From assembly GCA_003344405.1 (NCBI GenBank), contig NOWV01000277.1, positions 1-64,000 on the forward strand: a stretch of DNA of 64,000 nucleotides, in the 5' to 3' direction. A program made the translations under genes and the position numbers. This stretch comes from Trichoplax sp. H2 (lineage: Eukaryota; Placozoa; Uniplacotomia; Trichoplacea). Position 1 is the stretch's first letter, and each line of letters begins with the position of its first letter. The notes under the pieces are model-generated. The model worked only from the letters and a program-made list of their open reading frames with translations, made no database searches and was not told the DNA's origin. Below are positions 1 to 12,193 of this stretch, one piece after another.

Positions 1-3000
1 ACACTTGGCGATAATCATCCGAGCGTTGCCGACTCATATAACAACATTGCAAGTGTCTATCATCATCAAGGCAAGTATGATGAGGCTCTATCAATGTATA
101 ACAAATCACTCAAGATTAGACTAGAAACTCATGGCGACAATCATTCGAGCCTTGCGGAATCATATAACAACATTGGAGGTGTCTATTATAATCAAGGTAC
201 GTATGATAGCGCTCTATCAATGTATAGCAAATCACTCAACATTACACTGGAAACAACTGGTGACAATCATCTGAGTGTTGCTAACTCATATAACAACATT
301 GGGCTTGTCTATGATACTCAAGGCAAGCATGATAGCGCTCTATCAATGTATAACAAATCACTCAACATTACACTAGAAACTTTTGGCGACAACCATCCGA
401 GTGTTGCTACGTCATATAACAACATTGGAGGTGTCTATAAGAATCAAGGCAAGTATGATGACGCTCTATCGATGTATAACAAATCGCTCAATATTAGACT
501 AAAAGTACTTGGTGATAATCATCCTCATGTTGTCGATTCTTATAACAACATTGCGCTTGTCTATAAGAATCAAGGCAAGTACGATGACGCTCTATCAATG
601 TATAACAATTCACTCAAGATTAGACAAGAAACACTTGGCGATAATCATCCGAGTGTAGCTGAGTCATATAAAGACATCGCGCTTGTCTATGAGAATCAAG
701 GCAAGTATGACAACGCTCTATCAATGTATAGCAAGTCGCTAAAGATTACACTAGAAACACTTGGCGATAATCATCCGAGTGTTGCCGACTCATATAACAA
801 AATTGCAACTGTTTATGATCATCAAGGCAAGTATGACGACGCTCTATCGATGTATAACAAATCGCTCAAGATTAGACATGAAACACTTGCAGATAATCAT
901 CCTCATGTTATCGATTCATATGACAACATTGCGCTTGTCTATGATCATCAAGGCAAGTACAATGACGCTCTATCAATGTATAACAATTCACTCAAGATTA
1001 GACAAGAAACACTTGGCGACAATCATCCGAGTGTTGCCGAGTCATATAAAGACATCGCGCTTGTCTGCGATAATCAAGGCAAGTATGACAACGCTCTATC
1101 AATGTATAGCAAGTCGCTAAAGATTACACTAGAAACACTTGGCGATAATCATCCGAGTGTTGCCGATTCATATAACAAAATTGCAACTGTTTATGATCAT
1201 CAAGGTAAGTATGGCGACGCTCTATCGATGTATAACGAATCGCTCAAGATTAGACTGAATACCCTTTGTAATAATCATCCTCAAATTGTCGACTCTTATA
1301 ACAATATTGCGCTTGTCTATAAGAATCAAGGCAAGTACGATGACGCTCTATCGATGTATAACAAATCACTCAAGATTAGACAAGAAATACTTGGTGATAA
1401 TCATCCGAGTGTTGCCGAGTCATATAACAACATCGCACTTGTCTATAAGAATCAAGGCAAGTATGACGATGCTTTATCGATGTATAACAAATCACTCGAC
1501 ATTAGACTAGTAACTTATGGTAACAATCATCCGAGTGTTGCCGACTCATATAATAATATTGCAACTGTCTATTGGAATCAAGGCAAGTATAATGACGCTC
1601 TAACAACGTATAACGAATCATTCAAGATAAGACTAGCGACACTTGGTGACAATCATTCGAGTGTTGCCGACTCGTATAACAACATTGGTGGTGTCTATTG
1701 GAATCAAGGCAAGTATGACGACGCTCTACCAATGTTTAACAAATCACTCGAGATTAGACTAAAAACACTTGGCGATAATCATCCGAGCGTTGCCGACTCA
1801 TATAACAACATTGCAAGTGTCTATCATCATCAAGGCAAGTATGATGAGGCTCTATCAATGTATAACAAATCATTCAAGATAAGACTAGCGACACTTGGTG
1901 ACAATCATTCGAGTGTTGCCGACTCGTATAACAACATTGGTGGTGTCTATTGGAATCAAGGCAAGTATGACGACGCTCTACCAATGTTTAACAAATCACT
2001 CGAGATTAGACTAAAAACACTTGGCGATAATCATCCGAGCGTTGCCGACTCATATAACAACATTGCAAGTGTCTATCATCATCAAGGCAAGTATGATGAG
2101 GCTCTATCAATGTATAACAAATCACTCAAGATTAGACTAGAAACTCATGGCGACAATCATCCGAGCGTTGCCGACTCATATAACAACATTGCAAGTGTCT
2201 ATCATCATCAAGGCAAGTATGATGAGGCTCTATCAATGTATAACAAATCACTCAAGATTAGACTAGAAACTCATGGCGACAATCATCCGAGCCTTGCGGA
2301 ATCATATAACAACATTGGAGGTGTCTATTATAATCAAGGTACGTATGAAAGCGCTCTATCAATGTATAACAAATCACTCAACATTACACTGGAAACAACT
2401 GGTGACAATCATCTGAGTGTTGCTAACTCATATAACAACATTGGGCTTGTCTATGATACTCAAGGCAAGCATGATAGCGCTCTATCAATGTATAACAAAT
2501 CACTCAACATTACACTAGAAACTTTTGGCGACAACCATCCGAGTGTTGCTACGTCATATAACAACATTGGAAGTGTCTATAAGAATCAAGGCAAGTATGA
2601 CGACGCTCTAACAATGTATAACAAATCACTCAAGATTAGACAAGAAACACTTGGCGACAATCATCCGAAAGTTGCCAAGTCTTATAACAACATTGCGCTT
2701 GTCTATAAGAATCAAGGCAAGTACGATGACGCTCTATCAATGTATAACAAATCACTCAAGATTAGACAAGAAACACTTGGCGATAATCATCCGAGTGTAG
2801 CTGAGTCATATAAAGACATCGCGCTTGTCTATAACAATCAAGGCAAGTATGACGACGCTCTATCAATGTATAACAAATCGCTCAAGATTAGACAAGAAAC
2901 ACTAGGTGAAAATCATCCAAATCTTGCCAACTCTTATAACAGCATTGCGCTCGTCTATGATCATCAAGGCAAGTATGACGACGCTCTATCGATGTATAAC

Positions 3001-3531
3001 AAATCACTCGACATTAGACTAGTAACTTATGGTAACAATCATTCGAGCGTTGCCGACTCATATAATAATATTGCAACTGTCTATTGGAATCAAGGCAAGT
3101 ATAATGACGCTCTAACATCGTATAACGAATCATTCAAGATAAGACTAGCGACACTTGGTGACAATCATCCGAGTGTTGCCGACTCGTATAACAACATTGG
3201 TGGTGTCTATTGGAATCAAGGCAAGTGTGACGACGCTCTACCAATGTTTAACAAATCACTCGAGATTAGACTAAAAACACTTGGCGATAATCATCCGAGC
3301 GTTGCTGACTCATATAACAACATTGCAAGTGTCTATCATCATCAAGGCAAGTATGATGAGGCTCTATCAATGTATAACAAATCACTCAAGATTAGACTAG
3401 AAACTCATGGCGACAATCATCCGAGCCTTGCGGAATCATATAACAACATTGGACTTGTTTATGATAATCAAGGCAAGCATGATGACGCTCTATCAATGTA
3501 TAACAAATCACTCAAGTGTAATGAAGGTTAA
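1..3531 (+). CDS. Kinesin-light-chain-type TPR array protein, 3' part (5' end outside window)
   Basis: The reading frame is open from the first base of the window and ends at TAA 3529-3531, so the true start lies upstream. The visible ~1176 residues are about 28 back-to-back 42-residue tetratricopeptide repeats of the TPR_12/kinesin light chain type, with the pattern ALSMYNKSLKI....LGDNHP.VA.SYNNIA.VY..QGKYDD. There is no other domain; the protein stops five residues after its last repeat helix. TPR arrays of this kind are protein-interaction scaffolds. In some animals they are fused to NB-ARC or death-fold domains, but the N-terminus that would show this is missing. The whole visible part is one exon without introns, unlike every other multi-exon gene here. 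Function, partner and location cannot be assigned. Confidence 0.9.
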   Translation, partial: TLGDNHPSVADSYNNIASVYHHQGKYDEALSMYNKSLKIRLETHGDNHSSLAESYNNIGGVYYNQGTYDSALSMYSKSLNITLETTGDNHLSVANSYNNIGLVYDTQGKHDSALSMYNKSLNITLETFGDNHPSVATSYNNIGGVYKNQGKYDDALSMYNKSLNIRLKVLGDNHPHVVDSYNNIALVYKNQGKYDDALSMYNNSLKIRQETLGDNHPSVAESYKDIALVYENQGKYDNALSMYSKSLKITLETLGDNHPSVADSYNKIATVYDHQGKYDDALSMYNKSLKIRHETLADNHPHVIDSYDNIALVYDHQGKYNDALSMYNNSLKIRQETLGDNHPSVAESYKDIALVCDNQGKYDNALSMYSKSLKITLETLGDNHPSVADSYNKIATVYDHQGKYGDALSMYNESLKIRLNTLCNNHPQIVDSYNNIALVYKNQGKYDDALSMYNKSLKIRQEILGDNHPSVAESYNNIALVYKNQGKYDDALSMYNKSLDIRLVTYGNNHPSVADSYNNIATVYWNQGKYNDALTTYNESFKIRLATLGDNHSSVADSYNNIGGVYWNQGKYDDALPMFNKSLEIRLKTLGDNHPSVADSYNNIASVYHHQGKYDEALSMYNKSFKIRLATLGDNHSSVADSYNNIGGVYWNQGKYDDALPMFNKSLEIRLKTLGDNHPSVADSYNNIASVYHHQGKYDEALSMYNKSLKIRLETHGDNHPSVADSYNNIASVYHHQGKYDEALSMYNKSLKIRLETHGDNHPSLAESYNNIGGVYYNQGTYESALSMYNKSLNITLETTGDNHLSVANSYNNIGLVYDTQGKHDSALSMYNKSLNITLETFGDNHPSVATSYNNIGSVYKNQGKYDDALTMYNKSLKIRQETLGDNHPKVAKSYNNIALVYKNQGKYDDALSMYNKSLKIRQETLGDNHPSVAESYKDIALVYNNQGKYDDALSMYNKSLKIRQETLGENHPNLANSYNSIALVYDHQGKYDDALSMYNKSLDIRLVTYGNNHSSVADSYNNIATVYWNQGKYNDALTSYNESFKIRLATLGDNHPSVADSYNNIGGVYWNQGKCDDALPMFNKSLEIRLKTLGDNHPSVADSYNNIASVYHHQGKYDEALSMYNKSLKIRLETHGDNHPSLAESYNNIGLVYDNQGKHDDALSMYNKSLKCNEG
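1..3531 (+). repeat. Coding tandem repeat, 126-bp unit, with higher-order duplications
   Basis: The unit is 126 bp (42 codons). The equivalent ATG codons at 94, 2236 and 3370 are separated by exactly 17 and 26 units. Larger blocks are also copied. The three-unit block starting at 94 recurs almost unchanged at 2236. The two-unit block at about 1621-1872 is repeated immediately at 1873-2124 and again in part near 3133. Copies are very similar at DNA level, pointing to recent unequal exchange or gene conversion. Long frames in other phases (for example 761-1120) are by-products of this periodicity. Confidence 0.95.
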
Positions 3532-6182
3532 TTTTTAGAATTTTCCTTCAAATTCTTGTATTGTAATTATTCTAGCTTTAAAAATATGACTTATTTGGTT
3601 GATTATAATGGTAGATTTTACTTAGTATCTTAGTAAATTGTAAACCCGACTGCTTTATTCGGGTTAGAAGTTACGATAATCCGTAGCATAATTTTTAAGA
3701 ATCAGATATTATGATTTTTTAATTCAAGCGATGTATTTAGTTAATAGAATATATGTGTGCTAATTTTGATCATTAATTATAGTAGAAGTTAATGTTACTT
3801 TGTAATTTCATACAGTATGAAGCCAAAACATTTGATCTGGGATTATTGTTTTTTTCTTAGTGTATGCTGTAGAAATGTACAGTTTTAAGCTAAACCATAC
3901 TTAGTATTAATTTAGTAATTTTCGGTAGTCTAGGGTATAATTTATCTTATCATGTGTGTTTGATTGCTAGTTTAATTTTGAGTTCTTAAGAATCATAGCT
4001 GGATAGTCTAATACCACCACTGCTCTTCGTAGCATATAAAAGGTGGCGTAGTTCGGTAATTGAGAGCGGTTGAAGTTAGAGAAGACAAAAATAGTCTAGG
4101 ATAGTCGTGAGTTATCTCATTAATTGATAGTTTAGTTGGTTGAGGCAGTAGTTCTACCCGTATTTTATTACTCATTTAAGAAGTTTTGCTAAATTACGGG
4201 TAATGTAAGAAATCGTACACCAGGTCAATGAGGAATCTGCCCTAATTGGCAACGTGTTTCCGAATTTTCACCTGAGGTTCCAGGACTTATCAAGGCTCAG
4301 TGTGAGAGCAATTTTGGCCGACAAAAACGTCACAGTCAACAGCTTTGATAGTAGAAATGTGGTATTCCAAGAGGCATTGCAATGAACTACAATTTGCTCT
4401 TACTTTACTGATTATAAAGCTACACACTTTAATTATTATCATTATTATCCGTACGACATCAATTTTTTTTAAAGTAAGTTATGATATCATGTCTACTATT
4501 GTCATTATTATCCGCGCGACAAGAAATCTTTTAAAAAAAAGTTGTAATTTATTTGCAAGATGTAGGAGATATGTATATATTTTACATATATCATTATTAC
4601 CTATGCAATAAGAATAAAGTTTTAAAAATAAGTTATAATTTATGTGTTTTCAAAGCTTGGAATTTAAGTATTGCAACACACCTTTTTTGAAGTAAATTGT
4701 AATTTATTTTCAAGACAAGATATTTACATGTATTATTTCGCATATATTTATATGCAATATAAAATTCGATAAAACGATACCTGATTGTAGGTGAAACTGC
4801 ACATACTATTTCATAGAAATTACACGGCTAATAAAATGGTATGGATGATATAACTAGATCATAAAGTGCAGATTTTGGTGCGTATCTAGGCGAATGCCAG
4901 AAATATCATGTTTCAGCGCTTGACGTTGCTCAAATTTATAGTACTTTAATATGCTAAATTACATGTACAAATTTCTTTGTTCAGTCAATAAACTTTGAAT
5001 GTTTTGTGCGCAAAAGTAAAGTACACCACGAAGCTTCTTTAAAATTTCAGCTATAATACTCAGCTGTATAGATTGTGCATGTAAATGCTATTTATATATT
5101 TTAGTGCCAAGTACCGTAGTAGATTCACATATTTTAGGCTGAAAGGCTAGGATTACACTGGCTAGTAATAAAATAAGAAAATGAAATGTGGAACTATTAT
5201 TGCTTCGTATATAAGATTGAATATTTATACTAAATATCCTTAAACTCTAAGATATAATAAAGAAAAGAAGGAAACTTAAGCTAATTCCGAACGATATTTA
5301 CAAACATGTTTATTAAAGTGATGCCGCAGCAGAAAGATAAAAGAAAAGCAGAATATCGCCAAACTCAAACTAGAGAAGTTAGAAGTAGTTGTAAGCTGTT
5401 ATAATACATAGTAACCCTATATTCCCTGTTATATGTATAACTTTAATAAAGCTATTTTAACTACTTTAGCTGTTGGCATATCCGTTCTTGTGTACCTGAG
5501 AGAAGTGGATAGAAGAGAACACTATTACAGCTCGTTAACATAGTACACTAGATAAAGAAAGAATTCAAGTAGCACTTAATTGCCCGCTACCCACTTTACA
5601 CCCATACTTGTTTACTCTTGGGCTCAACTATAGAGAAAATATCTCATTATAAATTTGCTTGAATTTGCAAACACTCCGTGTGCATCTCTTTTTTGATACC
5701 CGTACAGGGACTGTACATAGCATGAGTCGAATAGATTCAATAGGACATCAGCTGACCACAACTTATATATTAAACAATATATATAAGAACAAATGGATGA
5801 ATAAATTAATGGATTCTTTAATATAATCACTAGGCTATTTTTGTTGAATAGGATAATCCACGTAAATCAGCACAGCCTAGCGGTGGCTAATTACAATGAG
5901 AACTCCTTTCAGTGCTATCGCTTATGCTTAGACTGCTACATATATACCTCGATAATTAAAAGTACGAGCGCAACAATTAATATGTGGTAGTAAATCTTCC
6001 AGAATAGTCAATAATCTTCTTGTAATCATAGCATGTCAAAAAAAGCTAGCGGAAAGTCTTTCCATTGTCTCAAAGGATGATAATTTTCAAACGAAAGTAT
6101 GAATTCATACGATGTGATGTCTGATCATCATATTTATCCGTAGTATTTTTAGACGAAATTTTTCGCCTCGAAAGGGGAATAC
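3532..6182. other. Intergenic, AT-rich; degenerate short repeats
   Basis: No exon is recognisable. At about 4430-4760 a loosely conserved unit of roughly 80-100 bp recurs three to four times (cattattatccg or cattattacc followed by an A/T run and a 'gtaatttat' motif), too diverged to classify. The short ORF at 4345-4611 lies across it and looks non-coding. Confidence 0.5.
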
Positions 6183-8750
6183 CTAAGAGTTAACAATTCG
6201 AATCCACTTTCCTTGGTGACAGCGGTAACGACGCGGTATACCGTTAGGAAATAATGTATCGCTCCTAGGAGAACTCAGCATAAATAGTAAGATTTCCTTG
6301 GCTTTATCAACAAAGTAGCTTGGTTCAACTTTTGGAGAAGTTGACATATTCTGAAAAGTCAATATGCCGTTAGAAAAGCGTCATATGGTTACAAATGCTA
6401 ATTAATCGACGAAGAATTCAGTCTATATCATTTACCTTTAAAAATTCTTGATCCGACATTCTCAAGTAATAAACATACATTTCCTTTCGATATTGTCTAT
6501 AGGCGAACGGTTTAATATGAACTTCACATGTTGCAGTATCATATAGGTTAGTCATCTATCGAGAGATACCAACGATATCAGTACAATACAAGATATTGTA
6601 AACAATTGTAGAAATATATGTCTATTTAAAATTACTTTGTTGCAATATCCCCAAGAAAGTCGGCTGTGGCGAATAATCTCGTCTGGACCTTTGTCGCTAA
6701 ATGAAGCCCAGCTTATTACACCGCTTTGTATATCAATACCTATCAACGTCATCCATAATACGGAAGAAAAAATTACAGAGCCTATGAGTTGACATACTTT
6801 CTTCTTTATTATCAAATAGTATAACATTTTTATAAGCATTTCATAAGCTAGATAAGTACGCCCATGAGGTAAAAAAGCACCATACCAGCACCATAAATTA
6901 TAGGCATATGTTCACCATCATCTCGAACGGTATCATTAATTTCTACGTAGAAAAAGTTACATTTTATGTTGATCATTATAACGGGAAATAATCATGCCGT
7001 ATATCGACGCGAAAATAATTACATATTTAATACGATTTGCTGTAACCGAACATTTAGCAGACCAATATGTAAAGAATAACATTTATACCTCCAAAGCAGG
7101 GAGTAACAAGGTGTAGATCAAATGCAGATGATGCTAAAGCACCTAGTTGTAGATGGGAATAAAAATGATTTCAGAAATGAAAGCCAGTGATTTGACCGTG
7201 AATGAATATTTCCATTTTTGTTTTCTAGACAAGTCAACGTCAATTTTCACATTTTTAAACATACGCACCAATAATTTCCAAAGATAACTGTAGAGATAGA
7301 CCCTTACTATCTTTAAATCCACCAATAATATGAATTTCAAGTCTGCATAAATTCGAAAGGAATGATATTAAACTACATTGTAGCGAAGAAAAGCAGGTAG
7401 TAGCCAACATGATGGAAGCTCTAATTATTTATTGTTTTATAAACTTTATGTAGTAGATAAATCAACCTAGCTGTAGCCTTTATTGCAAGATAGTTAATGG
7501 ATGATTACAAAATACGATACCGTCCGGAGATGTTCGATTTGTCAGCATATACTTGAATTGTAGCGATCATTCTGTTAAGACTATCCCCAACATTTGTACC
7601 ATCAAAGTGCCCTAGGGCCGTTGTACCACATCCTAAAATTAGACAAGATTGATGGCCATAATCCGATCAATTCTATACTCATATTTTACTGTTCATTCTC
7701 TTTTCTCTAAAATAGTATATATTTACTGGAACACTACGCAGTATGTAAGATCAAATAAAGCTATTAAGATGATTACTATTGGGTATTGACTATCATCAAA
7801 CAATCGCTGTTTATTATACAATTAAAGTAAGGGCAATGATGTACATACAATACGTCATCGTCAAACATTGGATATGAATAAATATATCTTTGCACAGATA
7901 TTTTTAGGTAAATATTACCTGTATGTCTGATGATGACTATATGACAAGTAGTTGCATCCTCTGAACCCATAATTTGGACATTATCTAATGTTAACAGTAA
8001 GTATAAAACAAGATTCAGTTCATTTATTCTTCTTAATCGTGCAGATACAGTATATTTCTCGTATAAACTACGCAAACTCTATTCTAATCAAGTTATCAGA
8101 TGCATCATCCATCAATATTATCAAAAAGTCTATCGGAATAATTGAACTTTATAAACTACTTCCGATGAGATGATATCACCAGTCTTTCTAATATCCATTG
8201 GAGTGTAAAATGGTCATGTCCTAGCCTAGCCTACTCACCATCCGAGAATTGGACTACTGCATATTCCCTTTGAGCAACGTATAACACCTTGCCGGAATGG
8301 AAATTTCTCTTTCCACTATCAATTAAATACTGTGATGATTTCTATCCAAAAGATAACATTACAGCATGTTCAGACGCAGTACTTACAATTGATCAAGCTA
8401 ACAAGCTACAATGCCTATTGAGCTAATCCTAAGGGAAGATTAGAAATATACATCATACTCGCATCTAGAGTATACTAGACTATCTAAAAAGACTGAACAC
8501 AACATGCCAGCGTTGCATAACCATGGACTACTGGAAGAAGGCTTCTAGTAGTCCATGACATAATCTCTAGTGTTGCTCCTTGGGATAGGATTGCAATGTT
8601 TACGTAGGCTTATACAGGTAAATATCCCTGTAATGAAGACGACGACATACAGCATCAAAATAAGCAAACCTTAAATTCTTCTTTGAAACCGTTGAGAGTG
8701 TTCGCATCAGGAGTGATTTCTATAGGTCTTGATTGGAAGAAGAGAGGCAT
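6183..8750 (-). CDS. NTAN1: Protein N-terminal asparagine amidohydrolase, complete, 10 exons
   Basis: This enzyme deamidates N-terminal Asn to Asp in the Arg/N-degron pathway. Exons in coding order: 8750-8670, 8329-8239, 7984-7919, 7632-7521, 7342-7269, 7142-7089, 6942-6886, 6739-6636, 6555-6436, 6350-6183 (stop 6185-6183). All junctions are GT-AG and keep phase, giving 308 residues against 310 in human. The N-terminus MPLFFQSRP matches human MPLLVDGRR. The catalytic segment GSEDATTCHIVIIRHTG is present, with Cys71 at the position of human Cys75. Later conserved blocks are HFDGTN, RLEIHIIGGF, MPIIYG, WASFSDKGPDE and NMSTSP near the C-terminus. The start is the first ATG in exon 1 and aligns with the family start. 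It is transcribed away from the gene-poor 8.75-12.2 kb interval. Confidence 0.93.
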
Positions 8751-11700
8751 CTTTACATCTCGTAGCGAAAGCTGCACCCTATTTCCTACATGATCCTCTG
8801 CAATCCTACCCTGCGATATTATGACGACTGGCTTGTAAATAAGTCAAAATACTGTCTTCTACAGCGCACAAAATGGAATAATGGCTTAGAATTAAGCTCC
8901 AGTATAGACATGTAAACGATTATTCGCGTTGTAATACTAAAAATGGCCTCCAATTTCCGGTTCCGTCTTGACCCACCCCGCAATGATTGAAAAGGAAATG
9001 GAAAAGTTCTTGTACTCAGTTGATAAATATTTTGTATGCCATTACAGCTACCGTTGAAGACAGTACCGTACCGTAGACTACACGAAGAAAACCACGATGG
9101 GAACAGCTCTTGGACAGACGGACAACGCAGGCTGTTGATCGTCTAAAAAATGTTCCAAACACTTGCATTCGTTATTACTTTAATATGCGGTTGCTTGATT
9201 CTGTAAGTATAATTAACTTTCTTTTTCTCCATTGCAGCCATGGTATATGGAAAGCAGTTGGTTCAAGCTCATCAATTGCTTTTAAATTAATAGCAGTGGA
9301 TAAGAAAATAGACTCAGAAGGTCCATAGTAAGCAATAACTGTATCTTTCGACGTTTTAACCTCAACTTTTAAGAAAAATCCGTTCTAATTACTACACTAT
9401 ACTACTTTATGAGCTATTTGCATAGCAGTCAAAGCTCCAAAACAATAACAGTCACTATGCAAAAGTTGGGCACTTTTACGAAGCTAGATTGCTTCCATCA
9501 ATTCTTCAGCGTGTCACGATCAACTTGCACAAGAAGTCAGGATCAATTAATTGATTATTGACGAAATGAAAATTAAAATCTGAATGTACGTTCACACTTT
9601 GCGTAGCTATTCTAACCAATCTGTGATTTACAGCATTGGTCATTCAAAATGATTACACTTGAGTTTGGTCAGCCTGGATTTGGCAGCATACTCTTGCATC
9701 GAGCTGCAATTTTAATATAGTGCAACACTAGATGAGCTCACATTTCGCTTGGAACTATCCTTGAATCGTGCACGCATGACATCCGATGGATGGAAGACTA
9801 GCAGGATCCAGATTATGGGTAGTCATTCAAAGCTTCAATACGAAAAGTCGGACAAGGAGATTCTCTAGTTAAGGACTACAGTACTCAAGAATGGCAATGG
9901 TTTTTATACCTTCGGCGGAAGCGGCTAAACGCGTGCTCAACTTGTACTAGACCTCAGGGTAACATCAGAAAGTCCAAATTAGTCTACTATGTATTTTGCA
10001 GGTTGGATAAGTAGATAATTAATTGCATGTATTGGATGATATTGCGCTTTTCGTGTCTGATGTTTGCCATAGTAAATACGAATACTCGTACAGTACTGCG
10101 TCTCGATGGCAAGTGACTTTGCAACACAAATCAGAAATCCTAATGCTATCCCAATAAGATCGTATAATCGTATAATAAGATAGGCTTGCATTTGCGTGTA
10201 TTTATTCATGAGACCCAACAGATTACAAGATGCAATTTACTAATAGTTTACAAAAATCTCTACGACTACTGTTAAGTTCATGTACCACGTTGTTTCTAGA
10301 TGAGTTTCGTACTGAAATTACTCGTCGGTAACGTCTATTTATTATTATAACTCAGTCAATGGCTTCAGATTTTAAATTGACAATCTTATCCTGTTTTTTT
10401 ACTACAACTACGAGTAGAGATGTTACCAGTTAAAGTAACTAAATTGGAGTTCTGTGATTATGCAGTATCGTAAACAGTCAACATTTTTTGCTTTTGCTAG
10501 CAAGACACTTTGACAATATACGAGGATTTTTATCATTTACTAAGAGCGATTACAATGGCTATTTATGGAAGAGATGGCAACTTTGGATATGTTTTGGTAT
10601 CAATATCGGACTAAACAGTATTAAACTTTGATATCAGCTGTACTATATTGTGAATAATTGAAGGTTACAAGATTGTATTCTGGCAAGCTTTCAAAGGTAA
10701 AATTTATTTATTGTACGCAGTAGATGACATCGATGTAGTGGATATGTTGCTCTATGTGATCGTAATAGCAACGTTGTAGAGTACTGTGTCATAGTTGTAT
10801 AATTAATTCATTATGGTATACGATTATTATATGATGATTAACTGCCTGAACAACTTAATACAACAGCTTAATTTTTCGTTCGAATATTTTAGATGTAGAG
10901 TACACTAGTAATATTGAGGCTGTCAAGACATCGACTAATATAAAAGATATCTTAATGTAACGTACCTAAGAATTATAATTTAGCAACGCAACTATCAGGT
11001 GCATGCATTACATAGATATGAATGCAATGCGTATAAGTTGCGGACATTTATATATCTTTCATAAATATTATCGACATGTATCAATGCGTAACAGTATAGG
11101 ATTGAATAAATTTTAAACTTACGACGTGTTAACAATCTATGAACAGAGATATTATGTAGCTATTTGCTAGTCAGGATATTCAATTATTTCAACCAAACTG
11201 GTAACTATAGTTGAATCGAATCTTGTTCAGGTAATTATTTAAAGCTATAATAATGTAATACTCGTATATTCCGTAATTGACTGATTTTCCATTCTATTTT
11301 ACTCAATCATTTCACTTTTACTTTTTATCTTTCTATATAGGCATTCACAGCAATTCCAAGCCTAACTCAATAAGTGGCATTGTTATGATTACGCTGGACT
11401 AAGGCAATTATGATGTTTCGATGCCTCTGTACTGCGATACATCTGTATCTGTCGAAAGTATTATTACTAGTGCAATGAATGCATAGCCAACAAAACGTAT
11501 ACGTTGAAAAGGTTTTGCATTTCTATTTGTTGGACTAACTGTATGGATTAGTTTTATGCATTTAGGATAGTTACTAAAGTATTATACGTTGATTACTATT
11601 CTTACGCAGTAAATAACTACTTGTAAAACTTTTGTCAAAATTGTAAGGCAAAAGGGTCCTATTTGCTATAAGGATAGTTGACAAGGTTATCAGTTATTTA

Positions 11701-12193
11701 TTGTTGTGGTCACTATTCTAGTTTATTGGCTTGAATGAGATTAGCAACTCAATTAGGTAGATACGTAGATTTAAAAGATACGCTTCCAGCGCAGAAAATC
11801 ATAGTTTCAATTTGACAATCTTAAAAATATGTATCACATATAACTAGTATAAACTTTTATACAACCGTGATGTTATCGTCAAATATAGTAATGTATTAGC
11901 TAAGTTATCTGGTCTATGGCATCTCGATAACATAAATAAACAGCTTATCACCTATTTTAAATGAAGCATATCATCTTAAAAAGCTAGTCATACATTGATA
12001 GAAGATGAATTTTAAGATCTTAAAATTACCATCTTTTACATGTTTCAGTGACTACAAGAAGTTGAATCTATTTACAGCCACGTTACCGTTTATAAAGTAC
12101 CAATCATTGTGCATCATAGAGCATAGCTATCTGTGGAAGATCTGTAATTTTATTATGATAAAATAGAAATATCTTCCTAGACGGCAATAAAAT
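8751..12193. other. Intergenic between NTAN1 start and COX11 end; no firm gene
   Basis: No family could be recognised. Splice-like pieces occur, for example a good acceptor at 11339-11340 followed by a short frame ending at TAA, and a possible two-exon small secreted peptide at 9150-9328 (see findings), but none forms a convincing gene. The ORFs at 9110 and 9979 look like chance frames. Confidence 0.45.

Noticed and set aside
761-1510. Overlapping ORFs inside the TPR gene (761-1120, 1286-1510)
   Set aside because: They are alternate frames of the 126-bp coding repeat and translate the same periodicity out of frame.
6552-6839. Stand-alone 95-codon ORF
   Set aside because: Only its centre is coding, as NTAN1 exon 8 (6739-6636); the ends are intron.
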